Source: Saccharibacillus brassicae (lineage in GTDB: Bacteria > Bacillota > Bacilli > Paenibacillales > Paenibacillaceae). From it: a stretch of DNA of 64,000 nucleotides. The notes under the pieces were generated by a model. That model did not search any database and had not been told where the DNA came from. It worked only from the letters and a program-made list of their open reading frames with translations. The translations under genes and the position numbers were made by a program. Positions 27,512-36,244 of the stretch are shown here, one piece after another. Position 1 is the first letter of the stretch. Each line of letters starts with the position of its first letter. The DNA lies in contig NZ_CP041217.1 of the NCBI RefSeq assembly GCF_006542275.1, positions 4,404,501-4,468,500 on the forward strand, written 5' to 3'.

Positions 27512-27832
27512 TTAATCCGCCTCTCGATCTTCTGATCGCTTGCTTGTGCTGCCCCCTTTTGCGCCCGTTCCATGCTGGTGAACGCGCACAATCGTCGTAT
27601 CGAGCATCATTTGTTCAAAGTCCGGTTCAATCGTGACATGTTCCAAGATTTTGTCCCAGGTTCCCGATTTCTGCAATCGCCAAAAGAAGCTGTAAGCTGA
27701 AGACCAAGGCCCGTAATAATCCGGTAAATCTCGCCAAGCCGCTCCGGCACGAGCGACCCAAAGAACGGCATTCAGTCGGTGTCTTCGGTCTTGAGGTGGA
27801 CGTCCTCCCTGAGTTTTTCGAGTCGGTGGCAA
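27512..27832 (-). CDS. IS transposase N-terminal frame (copy 1)
   Basis: 106 residues from TTG, containing the first catalytic Asp in MLDTTIVRVHQHG. The frame is open upstream to a TAG at 27851-27853. An ATG at 27886 would give MRRRYDLTDEE before that amber codon, where Trp is usual in this family. The C-terminal half is in the other frame, so a frameshift or coupling is needed. Confidence 0.75.
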   Translation of the reverse strand: MPPTRKTQGGRPPQDRRHRLNAVLWVARAGAAWRDLPDYYGPWSSAYSFFWRLQKSGTWDKILEHVTIEPDFEQMMLDTTIVRVHQHGTGAKGGSTSKRSEDREAD

Positions 27833-27975
27833 GAAAGATTCGATAGCGTTCTATTCCTCGTCGGTTAAATCATATCGTCGTCTCATCTCTTTAATTTAAC
27901 AGATTTGAGCGCTCTCTTGAAGTTTGCGTACACGCCCTAGATAAGACCTATCCGTATTCTATTTGCGTTGCTCTA

Positions 27976-28432
27976 GGACGTGTACGAAAATCTATTTAAG
28001 CCAGATTCGAATCGAAATCAAAGCTAAAAAAGCTTTGAACATGCTCGCTGTCTTGTTGTAACGAGTGGCCAGGCGTCGATAGTTTTTGACTTTGTTGAAA
28101 AAGCATTCGACCAAGTGCCTTTCTTTATAAACGTTACGGTCATACGCGGACTTAACGCGGCGATTTTTCTTGCTTGGAATGACAGCGATTGCGTTCTGGT
28201 TACGCAAAAGCTCTCGAATCGCATCCGTGTCATACGCTCGATCAGCTGGAACTTCATGATCTTCCAGCTCTAACGTGGAAATCCTTTCATAGCCTTTGAC
28301 CGAGTCGTATGCTTGTCCAGGTATCAGCTCAAATTGAAGCGGATTGTCCAGCGCATCGAAGATCGCCTGGATTTTGGTCGTCAATCCGCCTCTTAATCTT
28401 CCGATCGCTTGCTTGCAATCGATTCCTTGCAT
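27976..28432 (-). pseudogene. Truncated IS5-like element, left inverted copy
   Basis: Encodes 146 residues equal to the transposase C-terminal half (QAIGRLRGGLTTKIQAIFDA to ISIRIWLK). The outer end GGACGTGTACG is retained; the N-terminal half is missing. It is nearly identical, in inverted orientation, to 36440-36912, and distinct from the two 831-bp copies. Region 28433-28641 holds no supportable gene. Confidence 0.8.
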
Positions 28433-28641
28433 GTTTAGGATTTCTCGTATTTAGCGTACTCTTCATCGAGAAGATTTAAAATTAAAGGTATGGTTGTTGT
28501 CTAATGATTTAAGATCAGCATTGGATGTTATTGAATTGGCCATATTTCAATGGACAACAAGATTAGTTTTCTATGCTATGCAGGCGATGCAATACTTTAT
28601 GTTTTCAATTCTTATTCTATTAATGCATGTACTTAAAATCT

Positions 28642-30087
28642 CTACCTACTTAGCGTTAATGATGCAATCACTACGCTCCCCGATTTAGTTCGGCATACTA
28701 ACTCAATTTGGTCATACTGCTCCCATTCTGGCAAAGTATTTCTAATTATCAAACTAACTTCATGCAGTAGGCGGCTCGCTGGATAATCCAATTCATGTTT
28801 ATATGTTTCAAATTGACCAGTTGACTTTGCTACTAAATCTTCTATTGCAGTAGCACGCACAACTTTTGTGTACTGAGGCCAACGAACGAACTTTTCTATC
28901 TTGTTCTTGAACATAAGTTGAAAAAGTTGATGCCGTTTTCTGTCTTTGCTAGATCGAAGTAATATATCTTCCATAACCTCTACCGGCAACCATGCTCGTT
29001 TCCAAGCTCGATGATTACCTTTATTAGCACTTAAGGCGCGCTTATAAAGCTCTGACTCATCAGGTGCATGGACAGTATTGTTTGTTAAACTATTGGAATA
29101 CATTGGAATAGAAGTGAAAGGCCATTCTTCAGATTGTCTTATAAGGACTATAATGAGAATTATGATTGTTAGTAACCCTATGGCAGTAAAAATTCCAGAT
29201 AAAGGAACTTGGGATAAAGGGCTCTCATGCTTAGTTACACTAGGAACAATCACAAGAATATAGCACCAAACTTGAACCCAGTATTTAGGCCTCATAACAA
29301 ATTGGATGCCAAGATGCAACAAAATCCAGCATGCAATCAATGGAATTCGCCAAGAACCTAAAAGCATTGCTATTGGCGCTATCAACTCAATTAGCACAGT
29401 TGCAATTGCTAAAATCATACACAATTTTGAACTAACCACCAATAACTTGGAAAGGAATGGCCAACGAGATGGAGAATGTTGAATATAATATTTTAATGCA
29501 TGACCGTTCAACCAACCAATACCACCATACAATAGTTTAGACACTCCTCCAGCGAACATTGTATAAGAAAGGAACAACAAAAGTAACATTGGAGCAAATC
29601 CAGAGCTAAAGGCAGATCGGATTGGTACGAGTAACGGCCAGTTCAAGTATTGAGCAAGTAAACTATCTAATGAGAAGTCATAGGATACTGAAAAGCACAT
29701 GACAAATAATGCATATAAAGCTGAGTGCTTTGAATGGTGAGCCCCTAGCGCACCGGCATTAACCATATGTAAAAATGCAAAACCTAAGAATGTTAGTATT
29801 CCAGTAATCGGTTGAAATAGTCCTGCTATAGCCGCAATCCACGTTATTATAGTTAATTTGGACACCACTTGTAACAATTGTGGATTAACCCAACGAAGAC
29901 CCATTAACCTTAATACCAAGACAGGTGTATAAAACGCTCGTTCGGTATTATTGATAATTTTTGCTGCTTGTAATGGCGTTGGAAAGTCGAAGATACATAG
30001 TATCAGTAAGCCAGTGTAGAAGACTGCACGTAACACTCCAGACACTGGAGCCATCTCAAATAACCACCAATTAATCATTGTTTCCAT
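28642..30087 (-). CDS. HTTM-domain integral membrane protein
   Basis: 481 residues. About 8-10 membrane helices over residues 1-320, then a soluble C-terminal domain of about 150 residues. Features such as FLGFAFLHMVNAGALGAHHSKHS and SYTMFAGGVSKLLYGGIGWL fit the horizontally transferred transmembrane (HTTM) domain shared with SdpB and vitamin K-dependent carboxylase. ATG after AGGAGG. It is divergent from the tandem peptide genes. A role in peptide maturation or immunity is inferred from context. Confidence 0.6.
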   Translation of the reverse strand: METMINWWLFEMAPVSGVLRAVFYTGLLILCIFDFPTPLQAAKIINNTERAFYTPVLVLRLMGLRWVNPQLLQVVSKLTIITWIAAIAGLFQPITGILTFLGFAFLHMVNAGALGAHHSKHSALYALFVMCFSVSYDFSLDSLLAQYLNWPLLVPIRSAFSSGFAPMLLLLFLSYTMFAGGVSKLLYGGIGWLNGHALKYYIQHSPSRWPFLSKLLVVSSKLCMILAIATVLIELIAPIAMLLGSWRIPLIACWILLHLGIQFVMRPKYWVQVWCYILVIVPSVTKHESPLSQVPLSGIFTAIGLLTIIILIIVLIRQSEEWPFTSIPMYSNSLTNNTVHAPDESELYKRALSANKGNHRAWKRAWLPVEVMEDILLRSSKDRKRHQLFQLMFKNKIEKFVRWPQYTKVVRATAIEDLVAKSTGQFETYKHELDYPASRLLHEVSLIIRNTLPEWEQYDQIELVCRTKSGSVVIASLTLSR

Positions 30088-30763
30088 AAAATCAGCCTCC
30101 TAAGAATAACTTTCTTTGCTTTTATAGATCAGTTAATGATTCGAAATGAATTTTCAAAATATACCTTTAATGAATAAGAATCAACTAATTGTTGATTCTT
30201 ATTTTTATTATGCTAATGCAGTTGTAAGCATCTATTAATAAATAATTTATTTTTTATTAAAAATATGTAATTTGATATGTTTTAATCCTATACATTTAGA
30301 TTTAAAAATTATATGTTAAGTTTTAAATAATTAAAAGTACTTGTATGTAAAAAATAAAATAAAATTAATTATGATTAATCAAATTTGGGTTTATATTGTT
30401 ATTTGATTTTCCAATCCAATTGCTGAATATAAATCTAAAGTGGTTTTACGCCTGAAACCGCCTGTTCAACTTGTGGGAAAAGAGTTGGCTAAAACGTCGA
30501 TTCACCCGTGTACTCAAGCATGGGTGGACGTCGACGTTGGGCCTTTTTTACGTCGAAGCGCCCAGCGAACGGCATTTTTGTGCTTTTTGCGACACCACCT
30601 TTACCTGCTATCCTGTCGCAATTCCCGAGCACCGAATCCGTTTAGAAACAGGCTTTTGGCTCCGTCAAGGACAACTTGTGGTGAATAATAGGAAATCAAA
30701 GGAAAAAAATCTTTTATTGACTTTAAGATATCATCAATTTAATATGAATACAATAATATATAA
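30088..30763. other. Divergent AT-rich intergenic region with a gene remnant
   Basis: 30090-30425 is very AT-rich and probably holds promoters for the divergent HTTM gene and peptide array. 30440-30690 is GC-richer, with short overlapping frames including a CAFCDTTFTCYP segment. It may be a remnant of a zinc-binding transposase domain; not identified with confidence. Confidence 0.4.
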
Positions 30764-30849
30764 GGAGGTGAGTTAATAACAGGCAAAAATAATAATAGAT
30801 AGGCCTGAAAAGAACGAAGTAGATATCCTGATGCACCCAGCTGACTAAT
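30764..30849 (+). pseudogene. Remnant of a sixth precursor-peptide gene
   Basis: An AAGGAGG ribosome binding site is followed by a short unrelated stretch with stops, then the last 14 codons of the peptide (EKNEVDILMHPAD, stop). The leader part is lost. It probably marks an old left end of the array. Confidence 0.6.
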
Positions 30850-30885
30850 CACGGAGATCTTTTTACAGAAACGGAGGTGGCGAGC

Positions 30886-31002
30886 GTGGAAAACAATCGT
30901 AGCAGCGAAACTCTTAAGCATGTGGAAGATACTCGTAAGGAAGAAACTTTCGTTTTTGCTGAAAAGAACGAAGTAGATATCCTGATGCACCCAGCTGACT
31001 AA
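30886..31002 (+). CDS. Putative RiPP precursor peptide, copy 1
   Basis: GTG start 8 bp after GGAGG; 38 residues, charged and Glu-rich. N-terminal part MENNRSSETLKHVEDTRKEE, C-terminal part TFVFAEKNEVDILMHPAD. No Cys, no Gly-Gly leader site and no hydrophobic signal. Multi-copy small genes followed by modification enzymes and a transporter are the usual layout of RiPP precursors. Leader and core limits are unknown; the C-terminal LMHPAD is a candidate core. Secondary feature of a tandem array of five. Confidence 0.75.
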   Translation: MENNRSSETLKHVEDTRKEETFVFAEKNEVDILMHPAD

Positions 31003-31039
31003 TCACGGAGATCTTCTTACAGAAACGGAGGTGGCGAGC

Positions 31040-31156
31040 GTGGAAAACAATCGTAGCAGCGAAACTCTTAAGCATGTGGAAGATACTCGTAAGGAAGAAA
31101 CTTTCGTTTTTGCTGAAAAGAACGAAGTAGATATCCTGATGCACCCAGCTGACTAA
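31040..31156 (+). CDS. Putative RiPP precursor peptide, copy 2
   Basis: Same 38-residue product as copy 1, with its own GGAGG site and GTG start, 154 bp downstream. Confidence 0.75.
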   Translation: MENNRSSETLKHVEDTRKEETFVFAEKNEVDILMHPAD

Positions 31157-31193
31157 TCACGGAGATCTTCTTACAGAAACGGAGGTGGCGAGC

Positions 31194-31310
31194 GTGGGAA
31201 ACAATCGTAGCAGCGAAACTCTTAAGCATGTGGAAGATACTCGTAAGGAAGAAACTTTCGTTTTTGCTGAAAAGAACGAAGTAGATATCCTGATGCACCC
31301 AGCTGACTAA
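31194..31310 (+). CDS. Putative RiPP precursor peptide, copy 3
   Basis: As copy 1 except residue 2, Glu to Gly (GTG GGA). The change is in the N-terminal, presumed leader, part. Confidence 0.75.
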   Translation: MGNNRSSETLKHVEDTRKEETFVFAEKNEVDILMHPAD

Positions 31311-31347
31311 TCACGGAGATCTTCTTACAGAAACGGAGGTGGCGAGC

Positions 31348-31464
31348 GTGGAAAACAATCGTAGCAGCGAAACTCTTAAGCATGTGGAAGATACTCGTAA
31401 GGAAGAAACTTTCGTTTTTGCTGAAAAGAACGAAGTAGATATCCTGATGCACCCAGCTGACTAA
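31348..31464 (+). CDS. Putative RiPP precursor peptide, copy 4
   Basis: Same product as copy 1, with its own ribosome binding site. Confidence 0.75.
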   Translation: MENNRSSETLKHVEDTRKEETFVFAEKNEVDILMHPAD

Positions 31465-31501
31465 TCATGGAGATCTTCTTACAGAAACGGAGGTGGCGAG
31501 C

Positions 31502-31618
31502 GTGGAAAACAATCGTAGCAGCGAAATTCTTAAGCATGTGGAAGATACTCGTAAGGAAGAAACTTTCGTTTTTGCTGAAAAGAACGAAGTAGATATCCTG
31601 ATGCACCCGGCTGACTAA
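31502..31618 (+). CDS. Putative RiPP precursor peptide, copy 5
   Basis: As copy 1 except residue 9, Thr to Ile. The C-terminal Pro codon differs silently. Last copy before the hairpin and the SagB-like genes. Confidence 0.75.
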   Translation: MENNRSSEILKHVEDTRKEETFVFAEKNEVDILMHPAD

Positions 31619-31644
31619 TTACACATATGTAACTAAAATAAGCG

Positions 31645-31673
31645 GAACCACCTGATTATAGATTAGGTGGTTC
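31645..31673 (+). terminator. Hairpin between peptide genes and enzymes (leaky attenuator)
   Basis: GAACCACCT pairs perfectly with AGGTGGTTC around an 11-base loop. It is followed by TCACTACTATTCTT, not a clean T run. This position often holds partial terminators or RNA-stabilising stems that keep precursor mRNA in excess over enzyme mRNA; function inferred. Confidence 0.6.
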
Positions 31674-31708
31674 TCACTACTATTCTTAATGCAAAGGGGT
31701 ATGAGTAA

Positions 31709-32854
31709 ATGTCACAATTAAATCGTTACTCTCTAGCACCTGACTTAATCATTACATACGTAGATGGAAAGCCTAAATTGCATTTACCGTCTGTAAAACG
31801 TACTTTTGAAGTTGATTGGAAAGTATGTGAACTTATTTCTATGATAACCAGTGATAGTAAATCGTTGAAATCTTTATTCATAGAAGAGACAGAATTGAAA
31901 ATTATAGATCAATTATTTAAGAATGGTATTTTGATTGATAAACAAGCAAGCCAAAATTCGAAAATTAAGCAGATGGTAATGGAATGGCAAGATTGGGATG
32001 AATCTTCTTGGTTTTTACATCTGCAAACTAAAAATACAAAGTTTGAAACTACTGAAGAAGGTCGAATACAAAATGTTGAAAAATTTAGGGAGACAGCATC
32101 TTCCCCACCACAATACTTTAAGTGTAACTGTAGTTCTTCTAGTATCAGTTTACCACTTTCTACCAAACTTTCAGATCAGACTTTAATTAATTCTTTTATG
32201 CAACGTAGAACATGTCGTCGTTTTTCTGGAAATCCAATTTCTTTACAAGACTTGGCTGATGTCCTTTTTTATACAGGAGGAATCCTTTTTACAAATGATA
32301 CACATTCTTATGGAACGGTAGCTAAAAATTCTTCTCCTTCTCCAGGCGGGAGGCATGCCACAGAATTGTATACTATGGTAAATGCATGTGAAGGTTTAAA
32401 AAATGGTTCATATCACTATTGTCAAAAACATCATGCTTTGCATCTTATTGAAGAGGAAGAAAATATAAGACCATTTCTAAATGAGGTGCTATATGGACAG
32501 GATTATTTCTTAGATGCAGCAGTTACAGTTTTCTATACAAGCGTTTTAAATCGTTTGAAATGGAAATATAAGACTAGCAAAGTTTATAGACTTATGCATT
32601 TAGAAACTGGGCATTATGCTCAAAATTTTCTGCTCACTGGTTCTGCACTAAATTTAGGCGTGTTTGTAACTGCAGCTTTCAAAGATAGCCTCATAGAGAA
32701 GAAATTAGGGATTTGCGGAATAAATGAAGTTGCAATGTACGTTTCAGGAATAGGTCATAGTGTGCCTGATAAAGCTACCAGGTCAGATATTGAATATGCA
32801 AAGATAGTACCTGAAGATGTTGAGATTCGCTTACCTATAGGCGAACATAGTTAA
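31709..32854 (+). CDS. SagB-like flavin oxidoreductase 1
   Basis: 381 residues. Residues 1-90 form a small helical/winged-helix-like domain, as in SagB-type proteins. Residues about 160-370 are a nitroreductase-fold FMN domain: RRTCRRFSGNPISLQDLADV, SPSPGGRHATELY, YHYCQKHHALHL, YGQDYFLDAAVTVFYTS. In thiazole/oxazole RiPPs SagB oxidises azolines, but no YcaO cyclase gene is here and the peptides lack Cys. The substrate may be another residue. ATG after AAAGGGG. Confidence 0.75.
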   Translation: MSQLNRYSLAPDLIITYVDGKPKLHLPSVKRTFEVDWKVCELISMITSDSKSLKSLFIEETELKIIDQLFKNGILIDKQASQNSKIKQMVMEWQDWDESSWFLHLQTKNTKFETTEEGRIQNVEKFRETASSPPQYFKCNCSSSSISLPLSTKLSDQTLINSFMQRRTCRRFSGNPISLQDLADVLFYTGGILFTNDTHSYGTVAKNSSPSPGGRHATELYTMVNACEGLKNGSYHYCQKHHALHLIEEEENIRPFLNEVLYGQDYFLDAAVTVFYTSVLNRLKWKYKTSKVYRLMHLETGHYAQNFLLTGSALNLGVFVTAAFKDSLIEKKLGICGINEVAMYVSGIGHSVPDKATRSDIEYAKIVPEDVEIRLPIGEHS

Positions 32855-32877
32855 TTGAAGGATAAGGTGAGAAACCA

Positions 32878-34050
32878 ATGGAAAATATTTATATGTATAA
32901 ACTTACTTCAGACTTAATTGTCACTTATTTTGAAAATAAACCTCAATTAAGAGTTCCTTCTCAACATCGTCGTTTTGAAGTGGATTCAAAAGTAATGTGT
33001 GTAATTTCTGCATTGACAGGAAATACAGAAGAAACATTGCCTCGACTACAGGAGTCTATTTCCAAAAATACTATTCAGACTATCATTAATAAATTGATAG
33101 ATGTTGGTATTCTTGTTCATAAAAATGAGAACGAGAAGTCAAAAGTGTCTAAGATGATTAAGGAATGGGCTGAGTTGGGAGAATCTACTTGGTTTGTTCA
33201 TTTAGAAAGTTGCGATGCTAATTATAAGTCTGCAGATGAAATAGGTGAGGAATTTAAGTTTGCTTCTGAACCCAATCCTCCTACGTTTAAATGTAACTGT
33301 GAAAAATCAAAAATTGATCTCCCAAAACCTAGCAGCTTATCAGGTACGACTCTTTCTGATGCCTTAACACTTCGAAGATCTTATCGGAACTTTTTACCAG
33401 AATCGATCAAGTTACAAGAACTTTCTGATCTTTTATATTATACAGGAGGTATACTTTTTACAAATGGCACACGTTTTTTTGGAGAAGTTTCCAAGAAGAT
33501 TGCTCCTTCACCTGGAGGGCGACATGCAACAGAATTATATCCAGTAATAAATAATTGTGAAGACCTAGAAAAAGGGATTTATCATTATTGCCAAAAGCAT
33601 CATGCAATTCATCTCATTTCTAAAGAGAACGATGTAAGAGGTTTTTTAAATGAAGCTTTGTATGGTCAAGATTACTTTTTAGATGCAGCAGTAACTCTTT
33701 TTTATACAAGCGTTATAGAAAGACTTAAGTGGAAATATAAAGGAAGTCGTGTATATAGACTTATGCATTATGAAACTACTCATTATGCCCAGAATTTTTT
33801 GTTAACAGGCACAGCGCATAAGCTAGGTGTGTTCATGACAGGTGCTTTTAACGAAAGTTTAATTGAATCAAAACTAGGTATTGATGGAATAAATGAAGTG
33901 GCGATGTATGTTACAGGCGCAGGAAAAAAAGATAACATAGGTCCTTATACTCGAGCAGGTATTCAAGTAAGCGAGAACATTCCAAAAGATTCAAAACTAA
34001 TCTTACCAAAAGCTCTTTCTTCTATATCTGAGCAAAAGATATTAGGGTAA
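32878..34050 (+). CDS. SagB-like flavin oxidoreductase 2
   Basis: 390 residues, clearly a paralogue of the preceding gene along its whole length, most similar in the C-terminal flavin domain (GQDYFLDAAVTLFYTSVIER, MHYETTHYAQNFLLTG). Same domain order. RBS AAGGTGAG, 23 bp after gene 1. Nitroreductase-fold enzymes are dimers, so the two could form a heterodimer; this is inference. Confidence 0.75.
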   Translation: MENIYMYKLTSDLIVTYFENKPQLRVPSQHRRFEVDSKVMCVISALTGNTEETLPRLQESISKNTIQTIINKLIDVGILVHKNENEKSKVSKMIKEWAELGESTWFVHLESCDANYKSADEIGEEFKFASEPNPPTFKCNCEKSKIDLPKPSSLSGTTLSDALTLRRSYRNFLPESIKLQELSDLLYYTGGILFTNGTRFFGEVSKKIAPSPGGRHATELYPVINNCEDLEKGIYHYCQKHHAIHLISKENDVRGFLNEALYGQDYFLDAAVTLFYTSVIERLKWKYKGSRVYRLMHYETTHYAQNFLLTGTAHKLGVFMTGAFNESLIESKLGIDGINEVAMYVTGAGKKDNIGPYTRAGIQVSENIPKDSKLILPKALSSISEQKILG

Positions 34051-34061
34051 GGGAGACGATA

Positions 34062-35315
34062 ATGACGATAATAATGAGTGTTAAATTTAATTATTCAACT
34101 ATAAAAAAAGTGATCCTTTTACAGCCTTGGAGCATGCCCCTTTTAGGGGCATTGTTTCTAGACTCATTCGGTTCAGGCCTAACAGTACCATTTTTAGTTC
34201 TTTTTTTTCTGAAAACAACTGGTATTTCGGTAGAACAAGTTGCTCAAATTCTATCTATAAGTGCTTTAGCCGGTATAGTTGCTATCCCTGCTTGCGGTTT
34301 TATTGTTGATCGGCTAGGTACAAAACCTGCTGCTCTTACGAGTTTTTTATTACGAGGTGTCGGAACTTTTGGATATTTAATATTTCTTAATTTATGGGGG
34401 CTGACTATTGCAGCTATTGTTGTTGCTTTAGGGCAGCGTTCTTGGCCAGTAGCAAACCAGGCGCTCATTTCACAATTAGTTTCAAAAGAAAATCGAACAA
34501 TATGGTTTGGAAGTTCAAGAAGTTTGAGAAATTTAGGGAATGCTTTAGGTATGATAACGGCGACTGGAGTTATTGCGATTTTCAATACATCATTTGCTTA
34601 TAAAACATTAGTATTTGTAGGTGCAATTAGCTTTTTTATTGCAGCAATTTTGATTCGTAAATTACCATTACCTAAACAATCTATTGTGAAAAAAGAGAGA
34701 AGCCCTAAAGAAAAATGGTCAATTCATGATTTTTATGATTTGAATTTAATCCGCTTTTTAGTTGCAGTTGCTCCAATAAGTTTTATGTACGTTGCTTTAG
34801 TTTTCACAATTCCTGCATTCACAGAAAAAATCAGTCCAGATCTTGTTTGGATTTCAGGTATGTTGTTTACAGTGAATAGTTTGGCTGTTCTAGTTTTTCA
34901 AATGCCATTATTATTTTTGACACGTCGTTTAAGTGATTTACAAAAAATGATTCTTGGCTCGTCTATTTTGGGCTTTGCTTATATTGTTTTTTTAGGAAGT
35001 ACATTTTTAAGTTCTGAAAATATTAATATTTTTATTCCACTTCTTTTTGTGGGCATTCTATTATTCAGTTGTGGGGAGCAGCTTTTTTACCCAGCATCTT
35101 CAACTGTTGCAGGCGACATTGTTCCAGCTGAGAGTAGAGGAAGAAGCATTTCAAGCTATCAACTTCTCTATGGGGTAAGTAACGCGATTGGTCCATTTAT
35201 AGTGGCGCGTTTACTAACAGTTGATGCGTCTTTTCCTTGGGTTTTTTTCGCTCTAATGTCTTTATTGGGTATATTACTCCAGTATTTTTTGCTAGTTAGT
35301 AAAAATGAAAATTAA
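34062..35315 (+). CDS. MFS transporter of the RiPP-like locus
   Basis: 417 residues, about 12 membrane helices. Motif-A-like FIVDRLGTKPA lies after the second helix. It follows the second SagB-like gene by 11 bp with GGGAG before the ATG, so it is in the same operon. Likely exporter of the mature product or self-resistance pump. Confidence 0.8.
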   Translation: MTIIMSVKFNYSTIKKVILLQPWSMPLLGALFLDSFGSGLTVPFLVLFFLKTTGISVEQVAQILSISALAGIVAIPACGFIVDRLGTKPAALTSFLLRGVGTFGYLIFLNLWGLTIAAIVVALGQRSWPVANQALISQLVSKENRTIWFGSSRSLRNLGNALGMITATGVIAIFNTSFAYKTLVFVGAISFFIAAILIRKLPLPKQSIVKKERSPKEKWSIHDFYDLNLIRFLVAVAPISFMYVALVFTIPAFTEKISPDLVWISGMLFTVNSLAVLVFQMPLLFLTRRLSDLQKMILGSSILGFAYIVFLGSTFLSSENINIFIPLLFVGILLFSCGEQLFYPASSTVAGDIVPAESRGRSISSYQLLYGVSNAIGPFIVARLLTVDASFPWVFFALMSLLGILLQYFLLVSKNEN

Positions 35316-35449
35316 AGTGCTTCAAGGAAGAATATTTCTTAATGATAAATAGTTCAAGTGCTAAGTAATATAGCTAGCTGTTACATAAATAAGAATAAGT
35401 TGATTGAGCATCTCCATATAAAATTTTGAATTAAAAGAGGGGAATGCAG

Positions 35450-35890
35450 ATGGAACCGAAGTCCGAAATTCGAGCGGAAAACTCTTTTGTGGTGCTGATC
35501 GACGGAGTGTGCCATTTCTGCCAAGGAGCTGTTCAATTTATCGTCAAGCGTGATCCGAAAGGCACCTTGAACTTTGCATCTCTTCAGTCCGAACTTGGAA
35601 AGCGTCTGTCAGACGGCGAAGGATTCGAAGCATCCGGGGAACCGAATACGCTGGTGTTAGTTGAAAAGGGGCAGCGATACCTTCGCTCGAACGCCGCTTT
35701 GCGCATTGCGCGCAAGCTACGTTTTCCATGGCCGCTGCTGTATGCTTTGATTATCGTGCCCCGTCCGCTGCGTGATGCCGTATATCGCTATATCGCGCGC
35801 AATCGATATCGTTGGTTCGGAAAAGACGACGTTTGTCCGCTTCCTCCGCCGGGTGTGCGAGAGCGCTTTTTGGATACGGAACAGGCCTGA
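35450..35890 (+). CDS. DCC-family thiol-disulfide oxidoreductase-like protein (DUF393)
   Basis: 146 residues. FVVLIDGVCHFCQGAVQFIV carries the CxxC of the DCC thioredoxin-like family, and RSNAALRIARKL and PRPLRDAVYRYIARNRYRWFG complete the pattern. DCC proteins often accompany or fuse to HTTM domains, and an HTTM gene lies in this island. ATG 35450 fits GAGGGG better than the ATG 6 bp earlier. GC content and codon use are host-like, unlike the AT-rich peptide operon. Confidence 0.8.
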   Translation: MEPKSEIRAENSFVVLIDGVCHFCQGAVQFIVKRDPKGTLNFASLQSELGKRLSDGEGFEASGEPNTLVLVEKGQRYLRSNAALRIARKLRFPWPLLYALIIVPRPLRDAVYRYIARNRYRWFGKDDVCPLPPPGVRERFLDTEQA

Positions 35891-35925
35891 ATGAAATCTC
35901 GGAACAAGATAAAAGGAGTTCAAGT

Positions 35926-36244
35926 ATGCAGATCGTTGCAGGAGATCATACGGAATTCGATATTCGTTGTATGGTGATTTTGGGAGCTTATATGAAGCAT
36001 TGGGGCATGCCTGAATGGAGAAAGAAGTTATGGGCAGTAGACAAATCCGATAAATCGAGCTTTACTATTTTCCTGCTGCCTCGGCTGATCTTCCGGCTCG
36101 CTTTGCCACGGTAGTCTTGTCCGCTTGTGCTTATGACCAATCCGGTACATGCATTGCATTGATGCCGAGTGGGCGCTGGAACCGGAATTGGGCGGGGAGT
36201 CGTTCGAGCGGGTATACGATTATCTGGCAGATCTGCTCGTTTGA
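35926..36244 (+). pseudogene. Broken hypothetical gene
   Basis: An AAAAGGAG site and ATG begin a 62-residue frame (MQIVAGDHTEFDIRCMVILG) ending at 36114. A second frame shortly downstream encodes a plausible C-terminus (MHCIDAEWALEPELGGESF). This suggests one gene broken by a frameshift or deletion and then cut by the adjacent IS fragment. Family not recognised. Confidence 0.5.

Larger units (their letters stand above)
27107..27937 (-). mobile_element. IS5-like insertion sequence, copy 1
   Basis: 831 bp with terminal inverted repeats GGGCCTGTACGCAAAC and GGGCGTGTACGCAAAC, flanked by TA on each side. It encodes a two-frame transposase on the minus strand. Near-identical to the copy at 42181-43011. 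The IS427-type subgroup of IS5 is likely from ends, target and organisation. Confidence 0.85.
30818..31618 (+). repeat. 154-bp tandem repeat array carrying peptide genes
   Basis: Five complete units at an exact 154-bp period plus a partial left unit. Each unit contains a GGAGG ribosome binding site, a 38-codon gene and a 37-bp spacer. Units differ by only a few substitutions. Confidence 0.95.

Noticed and set aside
28494-28688. 64-codon plus-strand frame beside the left IS fragment
   Set aside because: No ribosome binding site, and it overlaps the end of the HTTM gene on the other strand.
30440-30776. Overlapping frames in 30440-30776 as a real gene of the RiPP locus
   Set aside because: Two frames compete, neither has a ribosome binding site, and the GC content differs from the locus; treated as a remnant.
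30739-31606. Five overlapping minus-strand frames of about 76 residues in the 154-bp repeat array
   Set aside because: They are antisense shadows of the repeat; they cross unit boundaries and lack ribosome binding sites. The plus-strand 38-codon genes have GGAGG at correct spacing in every unit.
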